Shown here one piece after another: positions 9,235-17,844 of a DNA stretch of 38,144 nucleotides. The position numbers and the translations under genes are program-made. The notes below the pieces were generated by a model, which saw only the letters and a list, made by a program, of their open reading frames with translations, ran no database searches and was not told the DNA's origin. Origin of the DNA: Halieaceae bacterium (GTDB lineage: Bacteria > Pseudomonadota > Gammaproteobacteria > Pseudomonadales > Halieaceae); contig JANQLM010000051.1 in NCBI GenBank assembly GCA_028280635.1, positions 1-38,144 of the forward strand. The letters are read 5' to 3'. Within the stretch, counting starts at the first letter, position 1. Each line of letters opens with the position of its first letter.

Positions 9235-10617
9235 ATGAGCACTGCAGAAAAACTCGATACCGTCGCCGACTACAAGGTCGCCGATATCAGCCTCGCCGAA
9301 TGGGGCCGGCGCGAGATCGCCATCGCCGAGGGTGAGATGCCCGCGCTGATGGCGCTGCGCGACAAGTACAGCGCCGGCCAACCGCTGGCCGGTGCGAAGA
9401 TCCTCGGCTGCATTCACATGACCATCCAGACCGCGGTACTGATCGAAACGCTGCAGGCCCTGGGGGCCGAAGTGCGCTGGTCCTCCTGCAACATCTTCTC
9501 CACCCAGGATCACGCCGCCGCGGCCATTGCCGCCGCCGGCACCCCGGTATTCGCCTGGAAGGGTGAAACCGAGGAGGAGTACGAGTGGTGCATCGAGCAG
9601 ACCATCCTCAAGGACGGCGCTCCCTGGGAAGCCAACATGGTGCTGGACGACGGCGGTGACCTGACCGCCATGCTGCACGACAAGTACCCCGCCATGCTGG
9701 ACGAGGTGCACGGTATTACCGAGGAAACCACCACCGGCGTACACCGCCTGATCGAGATGATGAAGGCGGGCAGCCTCAAGGTACCGGCTATCAACGTCAA
9801 CGATTCCATCACCAAGAGCAAGAACGACAACAAGTACGGCTGCCGCCACAGCCTCAACGACGCCATCAAGCGCGCCACCGACCACCTGCTGTCCGGCAAG
9901 CAGGCCCTGGTGATCGGCTACGGTGACGTGGGCAAGGGCTCGGCCCAGTCCCTGCGCCAGGAAGGCATGATTGTTCGCGTGGCCGAGGTCGACCCGATCT
10001 GCGCCATGCAGGCCTGCATGGACGGCTTCGAAGTGGTGTCCGCTTACGTCGATGGCGACCGCAGCAAAGGTGTGAACACCGAGCTGCTGGCCAAGACCGA
10101 CCTGCTGTGCACCGCCACCGGCAACTACAACGTCTGCGATAGTGAAGTGATCAAGGCCATCAAGTCCGGCGCCGTAGTCTGCAACATCGGCCACTTCGAC
10201 AACGAAATCGACACCGCCTATATGCGCGAAAGCTACGAGTGGGAAGAGGTCAAGCCGCAGGTGCACCTGGTATACCGCGACCGTGCCGCCAACGACCACC
10301 TGATCCTGCTGGCCGAGGGCCGGCTGGTGAACCTGGGCAACGCCACCGGCCACCCGTCGCGCATCATGGATGGCTCCTTCGCCAACCAGGTGCTGGCGCA
10401 GATCTACCTGTTCGAGCGCCGCTTCGCCGACCTTGAAGACAATATGAAAGCCAACGCCATCACCGTTGAGGTACTGCCCAAAAAGCTCGACGAGGAAGTG
10501 GCGGCGCATATGGTCGGCGGCTTCGGCGGCGTGCTGACCAAGCTCACCGACGACCAGGCGGACTATATCGGCGTCAAGGTCGAAGGTCCGTTCAAGCCGG
10601 ACAGCTACAAGTACTAA
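9235..10617 (+). CDS. ahcY: S-adenosylhomocysteinase
   Basis: A 460-residue NAD-dependent hydrolase that splits S-adenosylhomocysteine into adenosine and homocysteine, relieving product inhibition of methyltransferases. [11 protein letters not shown] near residue 137, [10 protein letters not shown] near 160 and [14 protein letters not shown] near 186 carry substrate-binding residues. [14 protein letters not shown] near 228 is the NAD Rossmann loop, and the C-terminus ends PFKPDSYKY, the Lys and Tyr that reach the neighbouring subunit. The ATG is preceded by AAGGAG. Only ten bases separate it from metK, so there is no space for the SAH riboswitch that precedes ahcY in pseudomonads; control is probably through the sahR promoter. 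Confidence 0.98.
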   Translation: MSTAEKLDTVADYKVADISLAEWGRREIAIAEGEMPALMALRDKYSAGQPLAGAKILGCIHMTIQTAVLIETLQALGAEVRWSSCNIFSTQDHAAAAIAAAGTPVFAWKGETEEEYEWCIEQTILKDGAPWEANMVLDDGGDLTAMLHDKYPAMLDEVHGITEETTTGVHRLIEMMKAGSLKVPAINVNDSITKSKNDNKYGCRHSLNDAIKRATDHLLSGKQALVIGYGDVGKGSAQSLRQEGMIVRVAEVDPICAMQACMDGFEVVSAYVDGDRSKGVNTELLAKTDLLCTATGNYNVCDSEVIKAIKSGAVVCNIGHFDNEIDTAYMRESYEWEEVKPQVHLVYRDRAANDHLILLAEGRLVNLGNATGHPSRIMDGSFANQVLAQIYLFERRFADLEDNMKANAITVEVLPKKLDEEVAAHMVGGFGGVLTKLTDDQADYIGVKVEGPFKPDSYKY

Positions 10618-10643
10618 GCGAGCAAGGAAAAAGGTAAGTCCCC

Positions 10644-11510
10644 ATGTCAGCCGCCAATATCAGCTTCGAGTTCTTCCCGCCCAAGACCGAGGAAGGGCGT
10701 CGCAAGCTGCTGGATGTCACCGCGCCTGCCCTGCAGGCGCTGGGGCCGGAGTTTTTCTCCTGCACCTACGGCGCCGGCGGCTCGACCCGGGACAATACCT
10801 TCGACATTGTCGAGCAGATTCACGGCGCTGGGGCGACCATCGCCCCCCACCTGAGTTTTGGTGGCGACAATGAGGAAGCCATCGGTTCATTGCTGGACCG
10901 CTACGTGGACCTCGGGGTCAATCACGTGGTGGCCCTGCGCGGCGACATGCCCTCGGGCATGGGCGGGCGCACCCAGTTGGTCTACGCCAATGAGCTGGTG
11001 AATTTCATTCGTGAGCGCACCGGTGATCACTTCCGCATCGCCGTGGGCGCCTACCCGGAGATCCACCCGGAAAGCACCAGCTACGACAGCGACGTGCACT
11101 ATCTCAAGGGCAAGTTCGACGCCGGTGCCGACATCGCGATCACCCAGTACTTCTATAATGTGGATGCCTACTTCTACTACCTGGACCGCTGCCTCGATGC
11201 GGGCATCGACAAGCCGATTTTCGCCGGCGTCATGCCAATTACCAATTTCGACAACCTGGCGCGCTTCTCCCGCAACTGCGGTGCGGAGATTCCGCGCTGG
11301 ATTGGCCAGCGCATGGAAGGCTTCAAGGGCGACCCTGACAGCACCCGGGCCTTCGGCATCGAAGTCGTTACCCAGCTGTGCCAGACACTACTCGATAACG
11401 GCTGCCCCGGTATCCATTTCTACACCATGAACCAGCTGGAGCCGGTACAGACCCTGTACCACAACCTGCAGCCCGCAGTTTCCACCGAGGCCAACCGCGC
11501 CTCGGCATGA
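10644..11510 (+). CDS. metF: 5,10-methylenetetrahydrofolate reductase
   Basis: A 288-residue FAD-containing TIM-barrel enzyme that makes 5-methyltetrahydrofolate for methionine synthesis. The N-terminal SFEFFPPKTEEGR carries the catalytic Glu; YGAGGSTRDNT near 43, ALRGDMPSGMG near 97 and ITQYFYNVDAYF near 169 are family signatures. The length matches bacterial MetF. It follows ahcY by 26 bases with a weak AAGG site and its stop overlaps the rsmE ATG as ATGA. Placement after metK and ahcY completes the homocysteine-to-methionine supply within one operon. Confidence 0.96.
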   Translation: MSAANISFEFFPPKTEEGRRKLLDVTAPALQALGPEFFSCTYGAGGSTRDNTFDIVEQIHGAGATIAPHLSFGGDNEEAIGSLLDRYVDLGVNHVVALRGDMPSGMGGRTQLVYANELVNFIRERTGDHFRIAVGAYPEIHPESTSYDSDVHYLKGKFDAGADIAITQYFYNVDAYFYYLDRCLDAGIDKPIFAGVMPITNFDNLARFSRNCGAEIPRWIGQRMEGFKGDPDSTRAFGIEVVTQLCQTLLDNGCPGIHFYTMNQLEPVQTLYHNLQPAVSTEANRASA

Positions 11511-12247
11511 GCCCAGCGCCCGACGCACCGCGGTTCTTCACTGAACAAGCGCTGTCCTGTGGCGACGAGCTGACCCTGGAAGCAGGGCCCAGCCGCCACA
11601 TTGCCGGCGCCCTGCGGCTGCGAGAGGGAGCGGCCCTGCGTCTGTTCAACGGCAGCGGTGGCGAGTATCTCGCCCACATCACTGCAATCGACAAGCAAGC
11701 GGTATCGGTCGCGGTGTCTGACTTCCACGCAGAGGACCGCGAAGCCGAGCTACCGGTTACCCTCGGCATTGGTATCAGCCGCGGCGAGCGCATGGACCTC
11801 GTCGTGCAAAAGAGCACCGAGCTGGGAGTCAGCGCCATCCAGCCGCTGGTCACCGAACGTACCGAGGTGCGGCTTAAGGGTGAGCGGGAGCAAAAGAAGC
11901 GCCGCCACTGGCAACAGGTGGCCATCAGCGCCTGCGAGCAGTGCGGCCGCAACCGGGTGCCCGAAGTCGCCGAGCCGCTGGCGCTGGCGCGCTGGCTTGC
12001 AGGCGCCAACGCGGACCTGAAACTGGTATTGCACCACCGCAGCGAACAGCGCCTGGGCGCGCTGCCCGCACCGGCCTCAATCGCCCTGCTGGTAGGACCG
12101 GAAGGTGGCCTGTCAGCGACGGAAGTCAGCGCCGCGGAACAAGCCGGCTTCCAGTCCCTGGCGCTGGGACCGCGCATACTGCGCACAGAAACGGCGCCGC
12201 TGGCGGCGCTGGCCATACTTCAATTCCACTGGGGAGACCTGCAGTGA
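11507..12247 (+). CDS. rsmE: 16S rRNA (uracil1498-N3)-methyltransferase
   Basis: A 246-residue SPOUT-family methyltransferase that modifies U1498 of 16S rRNA. An N-terminal PUA-like region (RHIAGALRLREG near residue 30) is followed by the catalytic knot with KSTELGVSAIQPL near 101, SACEQCGRN near 143, LLVGPEGGLS near 192 and LGPRILRTETAP near 222. The ATG overlaps metF and the stop overlaps the next gene, so it is embedded in the methyl-cycle operon; it also consumes SAM. In E. coli rsmE is followed directly by gshB; here four other genes come first. Confidence 0.95.
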   Translation: MSPAPDAPRFFTEQALSCGDELTLEAGPSRHIAGALRLREGAALRLFNGSGGEYLAHITAIDKQAVSVAVSDFHAEDREAELPVTLGIGISRGERMDLVVQKSTELGVSAIQPLVTERTEVRLKGEREQKKRRHWQQVAISACEQCGRNRVPEVAEPLALARWLAGANADLKLVLHHRSEQRLGALPAPASIALLVGPEGGLSATEVSAAEQAGFQSLALGPRILRTETAPLAALAILQFHWGDLQ

Positions 12248-12669
12248 CAGAGCCTGCGGCAGACAACAAAGCTGAGCTGATCGCCAAACTCAACAACCAT
12301 CGGCCGGCGATTATTCGCACCCTGGGCGGCACTATCGTCGACGTCGACGACGGGCGGTGCGTCATGGAGTTCGACATCGGCGAAAACCTCTGTCACTCCA
12401 CCAACGTCGTGCAGGGCGGCATCATTACCGCCATGCTCGACGCTACCATGGCCCACGCGGTATTCGCCCACAACCCGGATGTAACCGGGCTGGCCAGCCT
12501 GGAGATCAAGGTCTCCTTCCTTGAGCCCTCCCTCGCCGGCCGCTTCACCTGCCGCGGCATCATCCGTCGCGCCGGCTACAAGATCAGCTTCCTCGAGGGC
12601 GAGCTGTACAACGCGGACGGCACGCTTACCGCAACCTCCAGCCACACTGCCAAGCTCTCACGCGGCTGA
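12244..12669 (+). CDS. PaaI-like hotdog-fold thioesterase
   Basis: A 141-residue single hotdog domain. NVVQGGIITAMLDATMAHAV near residues 53-72 is the central helix with the conserved Gly-Gly and acidic residue of PaaI/4HBT-type acyl-CoA thioesterases, and LEIKVSFLEPSLAG follows as a core strand. The start is GTG at 12244, overlapping the rsmE TGA as GTGA, with a strong GGGGAG site eight bases upstream; no closer ATG gives the full domain. The substrate acyl-CoA is unknown. It is the last gene of the sahR operon, and coupling to rsmE looks tight although no functional link is evident. Confidence 0.87.
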   Translation: MTEPAADNKAELIAKLNNHRPAIIRTLGGTIVDVDDGRCVMEFDIGENLCHSTNVVQGGIITAMLDATMAHAVFAHNPDVTGLASLEIKVSFLEPSLAGRFTCRGIIRRAGYKISFLEGELYNADGTLTATSSHTAKLSRG

Positions 12670-12690
12670 GCCGTTTCTTCACGGCCGCGC

Positions 12691-12719
12691 TTGTAGTCGT
12701 CCGCGCCAGCCGAAATAAT
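12691..12719 (+). promoter_or_regulatory. Candidate promoter for nhaA
   Basis: TTGTAG (12691-12696) and AATAAT (12714-12719, 5 of 6 consensus bases) are 17 bases apart, 29 bases before the nhaA ATG. The -35 is weak. The 79-base gap after the thioesterase is large for this compact region, which supports a separate promoter. Confidence 0.35.
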
Positions 12720-12748
12720 CGGCACAGACAAAGCCGCCGGAGCAGGCC

Positions 12749-14101
12749 ATGGCCAAAGGTATTTACCACGCACCCTGGGAGAAATCTTTCGACCGGGTAC
12801 TGACTCCACTGGAAGCGTTCATTCATCGCCAAACCACCAGCGGCGCGCTGCTGATGATCTGTGCGGTGGTAGCCCTGGTGCTGGCCAACAGCCCTGTGCA
12901 GGAAAGCTACGACAAGCTGATGCACAAGCCGATCAGCATCGGCTTTTCTACGGCCACCTTCTCTCTGTCGATCCACCACTGGATCAACGAACTGCTGATG
13001 GCCCTGTTTTTCATGATCATCGGCCTGGAACTGAAGCGCGAGCTGCTGGTGGGTGAGCTGTCCTCTCCCAAGCAGGCGCTGCTGCCAATCATGGCGGCTA
13101 TCGGTGGTATGGTGGTGCCGGCGCTTGCCTACTGGGTGCTAAACCCCAGCGGCCATGCGGCCAACGGCTGGGGCATACCGATGGCCACCGATATCGCCTT
13201 CGCCATCGGCGCTCTCAGCTTGATGGGCGGCCGCGTTCCCAAATCACTTCTTACCTTTCTCATCGCCCTGGCGATCGTTGACGACCTGGGCGCGGTCGCG
13301 GTGATTGCGCTGTTCTACACGGACGCCCTGAACTACACGGCGCTGGCCTATGTTGGCCTGCTGACGGCAGTATTGGTCAGCTTCAACCTCGGCGGGATTC
13401 GCCATGGCCTGCCCTATTCCATGGTCGGGTTGCTGCTCTGGGCGGCGATGCTCGCCAGCGGTATTCACGCCACTATTGCCGGCATCATCATCGCTTTCTC
13501 GATACCCATCCGCCCCAAGTTCGACCCGGCCCTGTTCATCGACAAGGTGCGCGACCTCACAGTAAAAATGGAACGCTCCATTAGCGACAACCCGGATATC
13601 ATCCACAACAATCGCTTCCGCAGCCTGGTGAACTCCCTCGGGGACGGCGTGCACCTGGTGCAGGCGCCGGCCCAGCGCGCCGAGCACGGCTTTCACCTTC
13701 CGGTGGCCTATCTGGTCATCCCTGTCTTCGCCCTGGCCAACGCCGGTATTCCCATCGACTTCGATGACTTTGCCGGCTACCTCGCCCACCCCATCAGCCT
13801 TGGCGTGTTGGCCGGGCTGCTGGTCGGCAAACCGCTCGGCATTGCCGGCTTCACCTGGGTGACGGTCAAACTTGGCTGGGCGGAGCTGCCCGAAGGTCTG
13901 ACCATGCGCCACGTGGTGGGGGTTGGCCTACTGGGCGGTATCGGCTTCACCATGTCGATCTTCATTGCCGACCTCGGCTTCGTGGACTACCCACAGGACC
14001 TGCTGCTGGCCAAAACCGGCATTATCGCCGCCTCGGCGCTGGCGGGGCTGGGCGGCTGTGCAGTACTGCTGATGGGCGGCGACAAGGCCACCGATGTCTG
14101 A
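12749..14101 (+). CDS. nhaA: Na+/H+ antiporter NhaA
   Basis: A 450-residue inner-membrane antiporter with about twelve membrane segments, exchanging cytoplasmic sodium for external protons. The active-site motifs are intact: MATDIAFAIGALSLMG contains Asp148 (E. coli Asp133) and AIVDDLGAVAVIALFY contains Asp178-Asp179 (E. coli Asp163-Asp164). HWINELLMALFFMIIGLELK near 77 is the family N-terminal signature. It is about 60 residues longer than E. coli NhaA, mostly through a hydrophilic loop near residues 265-310 (IDKVRDLTVKMERS...), which many marine homologues share. An NhaA beside a GNAT gene between rsmE and gshB is not the usual order. Sodium extrusion fits a marine lifestyle. Confidence 0.95.
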   Translation: MAKGIYHAPWEKSFDRVLTPLEAFIHRQTTSGALLMICAVVALVLANSPVQESYDKLMHKPISIGFSTATFSLSIHHWINELLMALFFMIIGLELKRELLVGELSSPKQALLPIMAAIGGMVVPALAYWVLNPSGHAANGWGIPMATDIAFAIGALSLMGGRVPKSLLTFLIALAIVDDLGAVAVIALFYTDALNYTALAYVGLLTAVLVSFNLGGIRHGLPYSMVGLLLWAAMLASGIHATIAGIIIAFSIPIRPKFDPALFIDKVRDLTVKMERSISDNPDIIHNNRFRSLVNSLGDGVHLVQAPAQRAEHGFHLPVAYLVIPVFALANAGIPIDFDDFAGYLAHPISLGVLAGLLVGKPLGIAGFTWVTVKLGWAELPEGLTMRHVVGVGLLGGIGFTMSIFIADLGFVDYPQDLLLAKTGIIAASALAGLGGCAVLLMGGDKATDV

Positions 14102-14591
14102 AGTCACCGTCTGGTACCTGCAGCAGTCCCGGCCCGAGCAGCTCCAGGCCGTCGCCAGGCCCGATGGCATCAGCGTGCAGGAAGCCAGAGTCAGGCAGTG
14201 GCGCTTCAATCGCTTTCTCTACGAACTGGTGGGTGGACCCTGGCAGTGGGTGGACAAGCTGAGCTGGACCGAGGCCCAGTGGCGGGCCTATGCCGAACGC
14301 GAAGAACTCAGGACCTGGGTCGCCTGGGTGGAGGGCAGTCCCGCCGGTTACTACGAGCTTGAGAAGTGCGCGGACGGCAGCGTGGAAATCTGTTACTTCG
14401 GTCTGGCGGAAGCCTTCATCGGCCGGGGACTGGGCGGCTACTTCCTGAGCAGCGCCATCGCCGACGCCTGGGCCTGGGATGCCAACCGCGTCACCGTCAA
14501 CACCTGCAGTCTCGACCACCCGTCGGCGCTGCGCAATTACCAGTCACGGGGCTTTGAGCTGTACCACACAGAAGTGGAGCAGCGGACCTAG
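14094..14591 (+). CDS. GNAT-family N-acetyltransferase
   Basis: A 165-residue GNAT protein. The acetyl-CoA loop is FIGRGLGGYFLSSAI near residues 109-123 (the R/Q-x-x-G-x-G pattern), preceded by a strand VEICYFGL and followed by VTVNTCSLDHPSALRNYQSRGFE, the usual Asn-rich C-terminal motif. The acceptor is unknown; this compact type is usually seen acting on small molecules or protein N-termini. Its ATG lies within the last codons of nhaA (8-base overlap), implying coupling. Its TAG stop shares the palindrome CTAG with the stop of the convergent hydrolase. Confidence 0.88.
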   Translation: MSEVTVWYLQQSRPEQLQAVARPDGISVQEARVRQWRFNRFLYELVGGPWQWVDKLSWTEAQWRAYAEREELRTWVAWVEGSPAGYYELEKCADGSVEICYFGLAEAFIGRGLGGYFLSSAIADAWAWDANRVTVNTCSLDHPSALRNYQSRGFELYHTEVEQRT

Positions 14592-15835
14592 CCGGGCCGG
14601 TTCGCCTGCCAGCGGGCGTGGCACCACTCCAGGAACCCGGTCACCGACTCCAGCGTCTGGTCGGTACGCACCGAGTGAAACACCTCGAAAGCGTGTTGGG
14701 CGCCGGGCAGTTCACCGTAGGCGACCACCTGGTCCGAACTGGCGCGCAGGCGGTTGGCAAAATGCCGCGCCTCCTCGACCCAGACCAGGGAATCGTGGGT
14801 TCCCTGCAGCAGAAAGGTGGGCGGGGCATCGCCGCGCACCTGGTGCAGGGGCGAGGCCTGCTGCCAGGCGTCCCGCGCCTCATTGACATCCGTCTGCATG
14901 ACGTAACGGGCGAGGATATCTTCCATCGACATGGTGCCGCGAATGCCCTCGCTGTCGAGGAAGTCGTAGACACCGTAAAACGGCACCGCCGCCTGCACCC
15001 GGGTGTCCGCATCTTCAAAGCCGGGCTGCCAGTCGGCATGGTTGGGCGTAAGCGCTGCCAGCGCCGCCAGATGGCCCCCGGCGGAACCTCCGGTAATCGC
15101 AAGGAAGGCGGGGTCGCCACCGTACTCGGCGGCGTTTTTGCGTATCCAGGCAAGGCTGCGCTTCACATCAATAATATGGTGGGGAAACGCGGAGCGCGGG
15201 CTGAGTCGGTAGTTGCAGGCCACACAGAGCCAGCCGCGGCTGGCCAGGTGATACATCAGCGGCAGGCCCTGCTGGTGTTTGGCGCCCACCATCCAGCCGC
15301 CGCCGTGCACCTGCAGCAGCACCGGGAAGCCTCCCTCTCGCGGCTCGTCGGGCTGGTAGATATCCAGGGTATTGCGCACCCCGTGCTCGCCGTAGCTGAT
15401 GTTACGGTGCACGCGAACGCCGGGGCGGCTCATGCTGAAAGGCCGCAGCCAGGAGCGGTTCTCCGCCGCCGCGTCCAACACATGCTGGCGCGCCAAAGGA
15501 ATATCGCCGCGGTAGTTTCGGCCCAGTGCATCACGCAGCGCTGCCTCCAGCTGTGCACCGGTGTCCATCGCCTGTACGTGCACCCAGCCCAGGCCCACCC
15601 AGCTGAACAGGAACAGGGTCAGTCCCCAGCGGCCGGCGCCACTGTCCAGGCCGTCACCCAGCACTACCAGCAGGCTCAGCAGCAGCGACCAGGCCATATG
15701 AAACCAGGCCAGCTCGCCGGTCAGCCAGCCCGCGAAGAACCAGGGGATGGCCCCATAGTGCAGGCGTCGGGCCTTGACCAGGGCAGTGACAGTGAACAGC
15801 GCCAGCAGAATGGCCAGCGCGAGATACAGGCTCAT
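14588..15835 (-). CDS. Membrane-anchored alpha/beta hydrolase of the HSL (family IV) type
   Basis: A 415-residue protein. The first ~95 residues hold about three hydrophobic segments (a signal-anchor at the start, then AIPWFFAGWL...WSLLLSLLVVL and LTLFLFSWVGLGW), followed by a soluble hydrolase domain. The domain has the HSL oxyanion motif HGGGW near residue 177, the nucleophile Ser near 251 in GGSAGG, an acid in GTHDSLVWVEEA and the base in GAQHAFEVF, so the triad is intact. Ester or lipid hydrolysis at the inner membrane is likely; the substrate is unknown. The ATG at 15835 is preferred because AGGAG sits seven bases before it; the ATG two codons upstream is too close to that site. It is divergent from gshB and convergent with the GNAT gene. 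Confidence 0.85.
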   Translation of the reverse strand: MSLYLALAILLALFTVTALVKARRLHYGAIPWFFAGWLTGELAWFHMAWSLLLSLLVVLGDGLDSGAGRWGLTLFLFSWVGLGWVHVQAMDTGAQLEAALRDALGRNYRGDIPLARQHVLDAAAENRSWLRPFSMSRPGVRVHRNISYGEHGVRNTLDIYQPDEPREGGFPVLLQVHGGGWMVGAKHQQGLPLMYHLASRGWLCVACNYRLSPRSAFPHHIIDVKRSLAWIRKNAAEYGGDPAFLAITGGSAGGHLAALAALTPNHADWQPGFEDADTRVQAAVPFYGVYDFLDSEGIRGTMSMEDILARYVMQTDVNEARDAWQQASPLHQVRGDAPPTFLLQGTHDSLVWVEEARHFANRLRASSDQVVAYGELPGAQHAFEVFHSVRTDQTLESVTGFLEWCHARWQANRPG

Positions 15836-15885
15836 CGCCATTCTCCTGCGAGGTTTACTGCCATTTTAAGTGCGCAGGCGGCAGC

Positions 15886-15914
15886 TTGCACCCGTCATGA
15901 CAAGTGCGTAACGT
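15886..15914 (+). promoter_or_regulatory. Weak candidate promoter for gshB
   Basis: TTGCAC and TAACGT are spaced 17 bases apart, 30 bases before the gshB ATG. Each matches only about half of consensus. It is offered because the divergent gap must contain a promoter for the gshB-tonB-yqgE-ruvX genes. Confidence 0.25.
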
Positions 15915-15943
15915 AGCCGCTCTTTCCGCAGGAGGTGCCGGCA

Positions 15944-16891
15944 ATGAGCGTCAAACTTGGCGTAGTCATGGACCCGATCGAGAACGTCAATTACAAGAAA
16001 GACAGCACCATGGCGATGCTGTGGGCGGCAGCCGACCGGGGCTGGGACATCAGCTACATGACCCCGCAGGACATTTTTCTGGACCAGGGTGAAGCGCTGG
16101 CCAGTATGGCGCCATTAAACGTGTTCCGGGACCCGGCGCATTTTTACGAGAAGGGCGAGGCTGCAATACGCCCCCTCAGCGACCTCAATGTCATCCTCAT
16201 GCGCAAGGACCCGCCCTTTGACAACGAATACGTCTACACCACCTATATGCTCGAAGTGGCGGAGCGTCAGGGCACGCTGATCGTCAACCGCTGCGCCAGC
16301 CTCAGGGACTGCAACGAGAAAGTTTTTGCCACCCAGTTTCCCCAGTGCTGCCCGCCGGTGCTCGTGAGCGCAGACAACGAGCGGCTCAAGGCCTTCTACG
16401 CCGAGCATGGAGACGTGATATTCAAGCCACTGGACGGCATGGGCGGCTCGGCCATCTTCCGGGTGAAGCCGCAAGACCCGAACCTCAATGTCATTCTTGA
16501 AACCCTCACCGACTTCGGCCGGACCACCATCATGGCCCAGCGCTTCATTCCGGAAATCAGCGAAGGCGACAAGCGCATCCTGGTGGTCAACGGCGAAGCC
16601 ATTCCCTACTGCCTGGCGCGGGTACCGCTGGCGGGCGAGAATCGTGGCAACCTCGCCGCCGGTGGCAGCGGAGTAGCACAGGAACTCACCGATAGAGATC
16701 GCTGGATTGTCGAGCAGGTCGCCCCGGCGTTAAGGGAGAAGGACCTGATCTTCGTGGGCCTGGACGTCATCGGCGATTATCTCACGGAGATCAATGTCAC
16801 CAGCCCCACCTGCATCCGCGAAATAGACGCCGCCTACGACACCGACATTGGCGGTCATTTGATGGACTGTATAATGGAGCGAATCGCCTGA
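15944..16891 (+). CDS. gshB: Glutathione synthetase
   Basis: A 315-residue ATP-grasp enzyme joining gamma-glutamylcysteine and glycine to form glutathione. KLGVVMDPIENVNYKKDST is the family N-terminus; LMRKDPPFDNEYVYTTYMLE near 88-107, IFKPLDGMGGSAIFR near 164 (ATP-grasp glycine-rich loop), NRGNLAAGGSG near 231 and FVGLDVIGDYLTEINVTSPT near 270 are conserved. The ATG at 15944 is preceded by a perfect AGGAGG at eight bases, so the GTG three codons earlier is not used. Order gshB-tonB-yqgE-ruvX is typical of pseudomonads and relatives. Confidence 0.97.
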   Translation: MSVKLGVVMDPIENVNYKKDSTMAMLWAAADRGWDISYMTPQDIFLDQGEALASMAPLNVFRDPAHFYEKGEAAIRPLSDLNVILMRKDPPFDNEYVYTTYMLEVAERQGTLIVNRCASLRDCNEKVFATQFPQCCPPVLVSADNERLKAFYAEHGDVIFKPLDGMGGSAIFRVKPQDPNLNVILETLTDFGRTTIMAQRFIPEISEGDKRILVVNGEAIPYCLARVPLAGENRGNLAAGGSGVAQELTDRDRWIVEQVAPALREKDLIFVGLDVIGDYLTEINVTSPTCIREIDAAYDTDIGGHLMDCIMERIA

Positions 16892-16922
16892 GCGCTGGCC
16901 GGAGAGGGTCACTGTCGCAGTA

Positions 16923-17801
16923 ATGGAGTTTGCAGAACGCAGCGGCCCGCAGCACGACCACCTGGGCTTTTTCGTCTTCGTCGCCTTCGCCCTGCACCTG
17001 ATGCTGATTCTCGGCATCAGCTTCACCATCGACCGCTCCGACTACAGCACCCCGCAGCTGGAAGTGACGCTGGCCCAGTACATGAGCAGCGAAACGCCGG
17101 AAGATGCGCGCTTCGTTGCCCAGGCCAACCAGGCCGGCAGCGGCACCCTCGCGGAGCGCGCCGAGCTGACCACCCGTCGCCAGGCGGACTTCAGCGACAA
17201 CCGCATCCGCGAACTGGGGGGCGCACCGCTGATCACCCGGGTGCAGCCACAGGCGCGCGAGGACGCCATCATCACTACCATCAACGAGGCGCTGCGGCAG
17301 GTCTCGCAGGAGCCGGTGGAAGAAGAGCCCGAGCCGGTATTTTCGGCGGCGATCGACCCGGAAATCCGCAAGCTGTCCGAGAGCATTGCCAGCCTCGAGG
17401 CCAGGCTCGATGAACAGCAACAGGCCTACGCCGAGCGGCCAAGGGTCAAGCGCCTGACGGCGCTGTCGGCCCGCGCCGCGGCGGATGCGGCCTACCTGCA
17501 CAACTGGCGTACCCGAGTCGAAGCCGTCGGCAACCAGCACTACCCCACCGCATCGCGCCAGTACGGCATCTACGGCGACCTGCGATTGCTGGTAGCGATC
17601 CGCCACGACGGTACCATCGACAACATCGAGGTGTTGTCTTCCTCGGGGCATGCGGTACTCGACGAGGCCGCGATCCGGATTGTGAGAATGGCCGCGCCCT
17701 TCGAGCCCTTCCCGCCCGAGCTGCGGGAGACCACCGATATGCTCGAAATCATCCGTACATGGAAATTCAGGAAAAACCGGCTAAGCTCGGTTAGAGGATA
17801 G
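16923..17801 (+). CDS. TonB-family energy transducer
   Basis: A 292-residue protein with one N-terminal membrane segment (residues ~15-35), a periplasmic spacer with a short coiled coil near 145-175 (KLSESIASLEARLDEQQQAYA), and a TonB C-terminal domain near 200-288 containing YGIYGDLRLLVAIRHDGTI, a VLSSSGHAVLDEAAIRIV segment and FEPFPPELRE. The long proline-rich linker of classical TonB is absent, and no exbB/exbD are adjacent. In Pseudomonas aeruginosa the TonB gene at this spot (tonB3, between gshB and yqgE) affects twitching motility and pilus assembly; pilT and pilU lie nearby here too, so a pilus-related role is a reasonable inference. No strong ribosome site precedes the ATG. Confidence 0.85.
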   Translation: MEFAERSGPQHDHLGFFVFVAFALHLMLILGISFTIDRSDYSTPQLEVTLAQYMSSETPEDARFVAQANQAGSGTLAERAELTTRRQADFSDNRIRELGGAPLITRVQPQAREDAIITTINEALRQVSQEPVEEEPEPVFSAAIDPEIRKLSESIASLEARLDEQQQAYAERPRVKRLTALSARAAADAAYLHNWRTRVEAVGNQHYPTASRQYGIYGDLRLLVAIRHDGTIDNIEVLSSSGHAVLDEAAIRIVRMAAPFEPFPPELRETTDMLEIIRTWKFRKNRLSSVRG

Positions 17802-17844
17802 GTGCCCAGGCGCCTGCCACCCAACGCTGCATCGGTACCTGCCC

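Noticed and set aside
12670-12685. Small hairpin GCCGT-TTCTTC-ACGGC just after the thioesterase stop, considered as a terminator.
   Set aside because: The stem has only five pairs and no T-tract follows.
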